Translations under genes and position numbers: made by a program
Part shown: one piece after another, positions 1 to 5,920 of the stretch
Layout of the letters: each line of letters starts with the position of its first letter
How positions within the stretch are numbered: position 1 is the stretch's first letter
Assembly: GCA_041623895.1 (NCBI GenBank)
Contig: JBFJVZ010000218.1
Span: forward strand, 1 to 12,426
Reading direction: 5' to 3'
Length of the DNA: 12,426 nucleotides
DNA from: JBFJVZ01 sp041623895
Lineage (GTDB): Bacteria; Planctomycetota; Planctomycetia; Pirellulales; Pirellulaceae
The notes under the pieces: generated by a model
What the model was told of the DNA's origin: nothing
Seen by the model: the letters and a program-made list of their open reading frames with translations, nothing else
Database searches by the model: none

Positions 1-118
1 CGCGGTTGAATCTAATACAGAATTCTTATTTTGCCTATGTTGCACCGCCTGTGCAGTTTGGGTAGTGTCAAGCATCAAGGGGCTCGCTTGCCGCGTCAGT
101 CCCCGAACATCGTCAAAC

Positions 119-127
119 AAGGGGGGA
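119..127 (+). promoter_or_regulatory. Strong ribosome binding site that sets the metacaspase start
   Basis: The purine run AAGGGGGGA ends 6 nt before the ATG at 134. It is the best Shine-Dalgarno-like sequence in the window. It argues for starting the metacaspase at 134 and not at the GTG at 65, which would add 23 residues lacking family character. Seen directly; its use as an RBS is inferred. Confidence 0.6.
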
Positions 128-133
128 CATCCG

Positions 134-2149
134 ATGGCAGACAAGGCGTTTCTAAGTGGGATCAATGACTACAAGACCATCGGCGATCTACGCGGCTGTG
201 TGAACGACACAGCATCCCTTCGCCAACTGTTGATGGATGAGTTTGGCTTTACCGACAAGCAAATCCGGGTGCGGACGGATGAGGGGGTCACCAAGTCTGA
301 ACTCGATAAGGGCTGGAAGTGGCTGCTGAAGGATGCGAAGTCGGGCGACCGCTTGATCTTTCATTTTTCGGGCCACGGGTCGCAGACCATCGACTTAGAT
401 TCGGACGAAGAAGCGGATACTGCAGACGAGTTGCTATGCCTGTACGGGATGGATTGGCATGATCCCAAAACCTACATGCTGGATGACGAGCTGAGAGAAT
501 GGACGACGCAGATTCCCGAAGGCGTGGCGGTCACGTTCATTCTTGATTGCTGCCACAGCGGCACGGGCACGAGGGCTATCGAACCTGATCTCGTGCGGGC
601 TGCAAAATCAAACCTCCGCTCGGCAGCTTCACTCTCATTAGATGACATCGCGACACAGCGGACAAGTAACGCTGCCGCCGCTCGCGCGGAAACTTTTCAG
701 CAGGCAAGTCGCTCCGGACTCCGGCCCTCGGTGGCGAGCAACATCAATGAGAACAGCGTGTTGGCTCGTTATGTTCATCCGCCGCTAGAAGTGCAGATCG
801 CGATCGATAAGGCCAATCGCAAATCATCGATACGGGGAGCGCTTAGCGCGACGCGGAGCCGAAGCGGTGACGGTGGCAACATGAATCATGTGCTGTGGTC
901 GGGTTGCCGCGACGACCAAACCAGCGCTGACGCGTATATCAGCAACGACTATCACGGTGCGTTCACCTACTACTTTTGCGATTCCGTACGTAATGAAGGG
1001 GCATCTGCAAGCTCGACAAAAGTTGTCCAGCGGCTAAGGCAGTCGCTTCAGAACGAACGCTTCGATCAAGTTCCTCAGTTGGAGCCGACAAACACCGATG
1101 GCACTGTGTTTGGCCCGCAATCAGATTCGGGACCGGTTATCCCGGATCCATTTGATGATCTGGGGAACACCGGCCCGACGACAAATCAATGGCAAGCGTT
1201 ACTTGCGGTGCTGCAAGAAATTGCGGCTTCCCTGGCAGCCGCCGCTCGCGTCTCAGGCCAAACTCGCTCCGGCGGCCGGTCCCTGGTTTACGTCCATGGG
1301 ATTTGTCAGCACGACGAAGGATACTCCGATGGTTGGTGGTCATCGATGGCGCCGCATCTTCCACCGGCTCTGCGTAACGTTTTCAGCAGTGAACGTCACG
1401 AAGTGCTGTGGAGCGAGCACGTCACCCAGGTCGACCGGGACGTCGCTGCGTCGGTCGACCCTGCTGAGCAACAACAGATGGAGATGATGTTGCGGGAAAT
1501 CTTGCAAGAGCGGATCACGCGAGAGGTGGGCGAGCAGATTGTCGAGCGTAGTCAGGCTATGGGCCCTGCGGGCACTCGTGGCGGGGTTCGATCGATCGAG
1601 CCTGAGGGTGCGGTCCCGCGGGCCATGTTTGGTATCCCCGGACTGGACTGCGTCGATGACTTTGTCAAGTACCTGACGATCGATTCGGTTCGGCGAGCAG
1701 TGATTGGAGAGTTTACCGACAAGGTTGAGCCGCTGCTGCGTCGCGGCGACTCGGTAGAAGTGATCAGTCACAGCTGGGGAACCGTGGTAGCCTACGAAGC
1801 ATTGCGATCTTTGGAGCGATCCGGATTATCTGGCCGTGTTCACAATTGGTTCACGGTTGGTGCGGCGCTGTCGATTTCATTCGTGGCCCGCCGACTGCGT
1901 CCCAGCGACGGTCAAAAACCGACCTTGGTTGACCACTGGATCAACTTGGATGCTCGTGGCGATGGTGTGGGCGGTAGTTTGCGTGCCACCGGGTTGAGAG
2001 TTGATGAGGAATATTTAAGACTGCCGCCGGTAGGATGCAGTTCGTTTTTTGGTTTAGTGTCTCCGGCGTGCGCACATTCGTCGTATTTCGTTGCTGCCAA
2101 TCGCACCGTAAATCGAGATATCTTCAGCGAGTCGATTGAACGCTCCTGA
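134..2149 (+). CDS. Metacaspase (peptidase C14) fused to an alpha/beta hydrolase domain
   Basis: A 671-residue protein with two enzymatic modules. Residues 1-160 are a caspase p20-like domain of the metacaspase type. The catalytic His is in HFSGHGS (H81) and the catalytic Cys in DCCHSG (C140). A variable stretch (about 160-250) leads to a p10-like part with SGCRDDQTSADA around C258 and QVPQLEP at 312-318, both typical of type I metacaspases. From about 380 a second domain begins with the beta strand and oxyanion motif YVHGI (H388). It carries a nucleophile elbow SHSWGT with S547 (first Gly of GxSxG replaced by Ser), candidate acids D606 or D610, and a late His in CAHSS (H648), which gives a plausible serine hydrolase triad. 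No signal peptide or membrane span is visible, so it is probably cytoplasmic. Metacaspases cleave after Arg/Lys; the Arg-rich p20-p10 linker could be a self-processing site (inference). The start at 134 has a strong RBS. The frame stays open leftward to the window edge, but without family resemblance. The substrate of neither domain can be told. Confidence 0.9.
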   Translation: MADKAFLSGINDYKTIGDLRGCVNDTASLRQLLMDEFGFTDKQIRVRTDEGVTKSELDKGWKWLLKDAKSGDRLIFHFSGHGSQTIDLDSDEEADTADELLCLYGMDWHDPKTYMLDDELREWTTQIPEGVAVTFILDCCHSGTGTRAIEPDLVRAAKSNLRSAASLSLDDIATQRTSNAAAARAETFQQASRSGLRPSVASNINENSVLARYVHPPLEVQIAIDKANRKSSIRGALSATRSRSGDGGNMNHVLWSGCRDDQTSADAYISNDYHGAFTYYFCDSVRNEGASASSTKVVQRLRQSLQNERFDQVPQLEPTNTDGTVFGPQSDSGPVIPDPFDDLGNTGPTTNQWQALLAVLQEIAASLAAAARVSGQTRSGGRSLVYVHGICQHDEGYSDGWWSSMAPHLPPALRNVFSSERHEVLWSEHVTQVDRDVAASVDPAEQQQMEMMLREILQERITREVGEQIVERSQAMGPAGTRGGVRSIEPEGAVPRAMFGIPGLDCVDDFVKYLTIDSVRRAVIGEFTDKVEPLLRRGDSVEVISHSWGTVVAYEALRSLERSGLSGRVHNWFTVGAALSISFVARRLRPSDGQKPTLVDHWINLDARGDGVGGSLRATGLRVDEEYLRLPPVGCSSFFGLVSPACAHSSYFVAANRTVNRDIFSESIERS

Positions 2150-2195
2150 ACTGGAAACTAGCTATCGTCATGTCCAACCCGATCTTCCGATCCCT

Positions 2196-3629
2196 ATGAA
2201 ACACACGACCATCATTCTGGTGATTGCGGCGTTCTGCTGCCAGCTGAGTGTTTGCCAAACGAAATCCTGTGCGGCTCAGCCAAACGTCTTGCTGATTGCG
2301 ATTGATGACATGAACAACTGGATTGGCTGCCTGGGTGGCCATCCTGATGCCAGATCACCGAACATCGATCGTTTGGCCGAACACGGAACATTGTTCACCA
2401 ATGCTCACTGCCAGGCTCCGATATGTAATCCTTCGCGAACGTCAATCATGTACGGAGTGCGGCCGTCGACGAGTGGTGTGTACATGAACGCGCCGAAACC
2501 TTGGACGGTGGATCAGATGTCCCAGTACGTCACCTTGCCGCGATGGTTCGCGCGGCATGGGTACCAGACTTACACGACAGGGAAGATCTATCACGGTTCC
2601 GGATTGCCCGACGGGGACTTCGATGTCGTTGGCCCCAGGCCCGGACAGCGAATCAAGTTGGATCAGCGACTGGTTCCGGCGACCAAGGAGGGAGCCAGTG
2701 GGCTTTGGGATTTTGGTGCTCAGTCTTACGACGAAAGTCTGTTTCAAGACCACGTCGACGCCTCGTGGGCAATCGACACGATGCGAAGCCACGATGCTTC
2801 AGCAGGCAAACCGTTTTTTCTAGCAATCGGTTTCTATCGTCCGCATGTACCGCTGTATTCACCAAGCCGAATCTTCCAGCAGATCTCGCGAGCAGACATT
2901 GATCTTCCCGTCGTCAGGGAAGATGACTGGGATGATATCCCGGCAATAGTTCGAGAATTGACGAAGGCGCCCGCCGCGCCGCCTCATCAGTGGTTTGTGA
3001 AAAGCGGCCGATGGCAAGAAGCTGTGCAGAGCTATCTTGCCTGCATTCGTTGGACCGACGAGCAAGTCGGCCGTTTGCTGGATGCTGTACAGAAAGGCCC
3101 TCACGCCGATAACACGATCATCGTTCTGTACTCGGACCACGGGTTCTTTCTTGGTGAAAAACAGCGTTGGGCCAAGCAATCGCTTTGGGAACAAGCCACG
3201 CATGTGCCCTTGATCATCGCGGCACCCGGTTTTGCAAAGGGACAACGCTGCGACCGGCCAGCCGAACTGCTTTCGATCTATCCCACTTTGCTGGAATTGT
3301 GCGAATTGCCAGCGAATCCTCAGCTTGAAGGACGATCGGTCGTCGCGCTGCTAAAGAATGCGAGCGCCGAATGGCCTTACCACGCGCTGACCACGCACGG
3401 CAAACAGAACCACACCGTGCGCAGCGATCGCTATCGATACATCCGTTACCACGATGGATCAGAAGAGCTCTATGACTTGGAAACAGATCCGCACGAGTGG
3501 ACGAATTTAGTCGCAGGCGGAATCTCCGAGCAACACGCGTCGATCATTTCTGACTTGGCAAAGTCATTGCCGGAAACAAATCACCAGCCGGCCAGAGCAA
3601 GGAAGCCAAATAAGAAAAAGAAACAATAA
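2196..3629 (+). CDS. Exported type I sulfatase, iduronate-2-sulfatase-like
   Basis: A 477-residue arylsulfatase-family enzyme that hydrolyses sulfate esters, probably on sulfated polysaccharides. The ATG at 2196 gives a clear signal peptide (MKHTTIILVIAAFCCQ..., cleavage near CAAQ), so it acts in the periplasm or outside. Metal-binding D37-D38 lie in LIAIDD. The formylglycine signature is CNPSR with C77, the Cys that a formylglycine-generating enzyme would oxidise. Active-site K130 and H133 are in GKIYHG, H217 is in RPHVPL, and the second metal/active-site pair D314-H315 is in SDHGFFLGEK. The segment DHGFFLGEKQRWAKQ and the closing LYDLETDPHEWTNL are typical of the iduronate-2-sulfatase-like group. 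The C-terminus is a short Lys-rich tail. An in-frame TTG at 2136 would overlap the metacaspase and put 20 extra residues before the signal peptide, so it was rejected. It lies 46 nt after the metacaspase on the same strand and may share its transcript. Exact sulfated substrate unknown. Confidence 0.95.
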   Translation: MKHTTIILVIAAFCCQLSVCQTKSCAAQPNVLLIAIDDMNNWIGCLGGHPDARSPNIDRLAEHGTLFTNAHCQAPICNPSRTSIMYGVRPSTSGVYMNAPKPWTVDQMSQYVTLPRWFARHGYQTYTTGKIYHGSGLPDGDFDVVGPRPGQRIKLDQRLVPATKEGASGLWDFGAQSYDESLFQDHVDASWAIDTMRSHDASAGKPFFLAIGFYRPHVPLYSPSRIFQQISRADIDLPVVREDDWDDIPAIVRELTKAPAAPPHQWFVKSGRWQEAVQSYLACIRWTDEQVGRLLDAVQKGPHADNTIIVLYSDHGFFLGEKQRWAKQSLWEQATHVPLIIAAPGFAKGQRCDRPAELLSIYPTLLELCELPANPQLEGRSVVALLKNASAEWPYHALTTHGKQNHTVRSDRYRYIRYHDGSEELYDLETDPHEWTNLVAGGISEQHASIISDLAKSLPETNHQPARARKPNKKKKQ

Positions 3630-3636
3630 AAATGTT

Positions 3637-3873
3637 CTAGCAGGTCGCCGCAGCTTGTCTTTTCATCCGCCGCCGGCGAATCGTGATGAAACCAACCACG
3701 CCGACACCCATCAGCACCAACGTTCCCGGTTCCGGATTGGACAACGCGTTCAATTCGTCGAAACTGTCCAGCCCGATCGAGGGCGCCGACGCAGCCAACG
3801 GGTATCTTGGAACGAACCGAATTCTGGTGAATCCGGCTACCCTGAGGTCAAAAGTTGACAGAGCACTATCCAT
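3637..3873 (-). CDS. Orphan PEP-CTERM sorting tail, probable remnant of a longer exported protein
   Basis: A 78-codon frame whose last third is a textbook PEP-CTERM signal: SNPEPGT at 46-51, a hydrophobic helix (LVLMGVGVVGFITI, about 52-65), then RRRR at 66-69 and more basic residues. Such tails direct exported proteins to the PEP-CTERM/exosortase surface pathway. The preceding 40 residues (IRFVP..., PSIGLDSFDEL) look like the end of a beta-sandwich secreted domain. There is no N-terminal signal peptide, which the pathway requires. Upstream in frame, only 13 codons separate the ATG from a stop at 3913-3915, inside the FNT gene. The ATG at 3873 overlaps the FNT stop by 8 nt (ATGGATAG), and the only purine run (AAGG) touches the ATG, too close to serve as an RBS. 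Most likely the 3' end of a gene that lost its front; a coupled small protein is the alternative. It ends 7 nt from the sulfatase stop, convergently, with no hairpin between them. Confidence 0.6.
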   Translation of the reverse strand: MDSALSTFDLRVAGFTRIRFVPRYPLAASAPSIGLDSFDELNALSNPEPGTLVLMGVGVVGFITIRRRRMKRQAAATC

Positions 3874-4837
3874 CCTTGGTGATCGACTGTGTGCGACGAA
3901 TGTGGGCGTAATTCAGAATGGCAACGAAGCATGAGCCGCCGACCAGGTTGCCCAGCAGCGCAACGCTGATGAAGCGAACCGCCCCTGCGGCTGTAAAGTC
4001 AGAGGATAGCAAGAGCGCAGCGAACATTTCGGCAGAACCGGCGATCGAATGATGTAATCCGCCGATGCCAATCAAAAAAGTGACCATGTAGATAAAGGTC
4101 GTTTGTGAGCCGACGCGTGGACTGGAGACGGCAAGCCATGCGCCCAAGGCCATCAGCCATCCGGCGAGAATAGCGCTGACAAAAAGACTGGAACTACTGA
4201 AGTCGACCAGATGGTGTCCGATCGCGACGTATCCGGCTCGTGCATCCACAACATCGATCGCAAGCGTGTGCAATGACGCTCCTGCGGCCGCGCCCAACAG
4301 GTTGCCAACAATCACGATGCCCCAGAGTCGAAACAGCTGCCCAAACGTCGATTTACGATCGAGCACGGGGTAAAACGCCGTCGCAGTATGCTCCGTAAAC
4401 AGCTGCGCTCCGCTCATCACACAGATCATGAACCCAAACGGGTAAACGACGGCGGTGGCCAATCGAGTGACTAGCGGTGATGCTTGTATTTCCAACATGG
4501 CCGTTTCTACCACCGCGACAGCCATGGCAGAAAAACCGACAATCAGCCCGGCTGCGAGCGAGGAAAGGATCAGCGAGAGTGAAGACCGATTCAGCTGCTC
4601 CAGGCCTTCTTCGATAGCCGTTTCCAGAGTGTCATCGGGGTGGCGTCGTGTCTCGTCGCTTCTTTTGATAATGACCGGTGTGTACAGGCGGTCCTCCTGC
4701 TTGCGCTCGATTGTACGCTCGGTAATATTGTCGTCGATCGCAATGACCGGAGTCCCATCGGGCAAAACCAGATACTTTTCTTTGACATGCTTATCTTCGT
4801 CTTCGTTTTCGTTTTCCGGGTTTGACTGACTATTCAA
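3866..4837 (-). CDS. Formate/nitrite transporter (FNT) family channel, YfdC-like
   Basis: An inner-membrane channel of the FNT family, which passes small monovalent anions such as formate or nitrite as pentamers. From the TTG at 4837 it has 323 residues. An acidic soluble N-terminal region of about 90 residues ends in ETAIEEGLEQLNRSS, the usual lead-in to helix 1. About six hydrophobic segments follow. FNT landmarks include SGAQLFTEHT after helix 2, WGIVIVGNLLGAAAG, AGWLMALGAWL, and the central GGLHHSIAGS, where H263 (the His before Ser) is the likely pore histidine. Gly-Ser after HSIA in place of the Asn of FocA-type channels fits the YfdC-like branch. Start is uncertain: the frame is open up to a TTG at 4957, but those 40 residues look non-coding. 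The TTG at 4837 has GGGG 7 nt upstream and gives a sensible N-terminus beginning MNSQSNPENENED. No ATG is available before the membrane part. The transported ion cannot be told from sequence. Confidence 0.88.
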   Translation of the reverse strand: MNSQSNPENENEDEDKHVKEKYLVLPDGTPVIAIDDNITERTIERKQEDRLYTPVIIKRSDETRRHPDDTLETAIEEGLEQLNRSSLSLILSSLAAGLIVGFSAMAVAVVETAMLEIQASPLVTRLATAVVYPFGFMICVMSGAQLFTEHTATAFYPVLDRKSTFGQLFRLWGIVIVGNLLGAAAGASLHTLAIDVVDARAGYVAIGHHLVDFSSSSLFVSAILAGWLMALGAWLAVSSPRVGSQTTFIYMVTFLIGIGGLHHSIAGSAEMFAALLLSSDFTAAGAVRFISVALLGNLVGGSCFVAILNYAHIRRTQSITKDG

Positions 4838-5094
4838 ATTTGATCCCCGTCGGCAAGCATACGCTGATCGACAATCTCGGAGCCAGCTGCGGACATCGCA
4901 ACATCCAATCTTCCCCAGGATTATCGACTTTGTGTAGCGGCTCGGATATCGTATCAAAGCACACGCGTTTGGCGAACAGTGGATTTCGCACAGCGAGCAC
5001 CACCATGACCCGCGCGAGCGTTATCGAATTCCGAGGTCAGCGTTTGAATAGATTTTCGATGTAGCCCTTGATCTAGCATCACGGTGGCACGAGA
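4838..5094. other. Divergent intergenic region between FNT gene and small protein gene
   Basis: These 257 nt separate two genes pointing away from each other, so both promoters should lie here. No convincing -35/-10 pair, operator repeat, riboswitch or RNA gene was recognised on either strand. An alternative FNT start (TTG at 4957) lies inside it. GGTGG at 5083-5087, 7 nt before the GTG at 5095, may serve the small gene. Confidence 0.4.
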
Positions 5095-5385
5095 GTGAAG
5101 ATTGTATTTGAATTCGTGGGCGGACCAAATGACGGCAAGGTTGCCGTTGGTGCGCTGGGTGAGCCGAGTGATGCGGAGCGTTACTATTTGTTCTCCAACC
5201 ATGGCGCATTAGGACAACGATTTAAAGTCGCCTCCAACTACGCCGTCGAAAAGCTGGCCGAAGAACAATTGCAGGTCGACGAGCCACACCACTTTCAACA
5301 GCATCATTACGTCGTTGTTGAACGTGTTGACGAAGGTGATGAGGTCCGCGTACGTGCTGAATACGTGCCGCAGACGAATGACTAA
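5095..5385 (+). CDS. Conserved-looking small soluble protein of unknown function
   Basis: A 96-residue soluble protein with no signal peptide, membrane span or cysteine. It starts with GTG and has GGTGG 7 nt upstream. The N-terminus MKIVFEFVGGPNDGK reads as a short beta strand followed by a glycine turn; PNDGK-type openings are common in small planctomycete hypothetical proteins. The middle (SDAERYYLFSNHG, QRFKVASNYAVEKL) is mixed helix and strand. It is followed by a His-rich stretch (HHFQQHHYVVVERV) and a final acidic strand ending EVRVRAEYVPQ. Composition and codon use look like a real gene. No catalytic motif is recognised and no function is proposed. The four His residues could bind a metal, but without Cys or a fixed spacing this is speculation. 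It stands alone: FNT is divergent upstream and the next gene is 177 nt downstream. Confidence 0.7.
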   Translation: MKIVFEFVGGPNDGKVAVGALGEPSDAERYYLFSNHGALGQRFKVASNYAVEKLAEEQLQVDEPHHFQQHHYVVVERVDEGDEVRVRAEYVPQTND

Positions 5386-5562
5386 GGTAGACGCGGCGAT
5401 GCGGTGAGATGACGAGGGTCGAAAACTCAAGTTCGCACAGTTGGTTCGATGAGTGAGAGACACGATTGTCCTGTATTCAAAAAAGCGGACGGCTCGGATA
5501 CCGGCTGCCACTTTGATAAATTAATGGCCTCCGCGTGATGCCAAATTTCATCGAGGCTCTTC
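5386..5562. other. Intergenic spacer
   Basis: A 177-nt spacer between two plus-strand small genes. No terminator hairpin, RNA gene or clear promoter was recognised. An ATG at 5535 opens a longer overlapping frame that runs out of step with the membrane-protein gene and was judged a shadow. GAGG at 5553-5556 lies 6 nt before the ATG at 5563. Confidence 0.35.
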
Positions 5563-5817
5563 ATGACGAATCCATACCAGGCACCGCTCGAAGACAACGA
5601 AGCCGCCCCAATTCCCGGCAAACGCTATGGCCCGGTTGGGTGTGGATGTGCCGCCATTGCAATCTTAGCATTGTTGACGATTGGGTTTGCGGCATTGTTT
5701 TTGAGCGTCGAAGCGCCCATCCAGCCTGTTCCGCCTGCACCCGTGGTAGCGCCCGTGCCGCAAAAAGCTGCTCCGCCGCCAGTCCAGCAGCTCGAACAAG
5801 TTGATTCAGCGGAGTAA
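5563..5817 (+). CDS. Small single-span membrane protein with proline-rich tail
   Basis: An 84-residue protein of unknown function. It opens with MTNPYQAPLED, an N-terminus often seen on small planctomycete membrane proteins. A short polar part is followed by GCGCAAIAILALLTIGFAAL and a few more hydrophobic residues, about 36-57, a single membrane helix. The last 27 residues are rich in Pro, Ala and Val (PPAPVVAP, PPPVQQ) and end acidic, suggesting an extended segment on the outer face or a protein-interaction tail. Two Cys residues in GCGC just before or within the helix could be acylated or metal-binding, but the position after only 27 residues without a typical lipobox makes a lipoprotein unlikely. 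RBS GAGG is 6 nt upstream. It converges with the hydrolase gene. Confidence 0.6.
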   Translation: MTNPYQAPLEDNEAAPIPGKRYGPVGCGCAAIAILALLTIGFAALFLSVEAPIQPVPPAPVVAPVPQKAAPPPVQQLEQVDSAE

Positions 5818-5920
5818 TGCGTCGTCAAGCTTTGATTTTGGCATAGCGGAAGTCGCCAGCCAATGCCCAGCGGCTAATCAGTCGGTACAACGCTTGCCGG
5901 ATAATGTTGCGTCGGGATAT
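5818..5920. other. Convergent intergenic block with a protein-like in-frame extension
   Basis: A 103-nt gap between the 3' ends of two convergent genes. On the minus strand, in the same frame as the hydrolase, 31 sense codons follow its TGA before the next stop (at 5824-5826). They read IIRQALYRLISRWALAGDF and onward to YAKIKA, which looks more like protein than spacer. On the plus strand the block also has a stop-free frame reading RKSPANAQRLISRYNACRI. Candidate dispersed repeat, degraded coding DNA, or chance. No terminator hairpin was found. Confidence 0.25.

Noticed and set aside
3..65. Open frame ending in TAG at 63-65, reading NSYFAYVAPPVQFG at its end, a possible C-terminus of an upstream gene
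   Set aside because: Only about 20 codons are visible and the metacaspase frame is also open leftward, so there is no way to support either from the window.
65..133. Longer metacaspase start at GTG 65
   Set aside because: The added 23 residues lack family resemblance, whereas ATG 134 has a strong RBS and begins right at the p20 domain.
4822..5064. 80-codon plus-strand frame opposite the FNT 5' end
   Set aside because: Overlaps the FNT start region antisense, with no domain or RBS.
5535..5804. 89-codon frame overlapping the small membrane protein
   Set aside because: It is out of step with the NPYQAP gene, rich in Arg/Ser/Cys as shadow frames are, and has no RBS.
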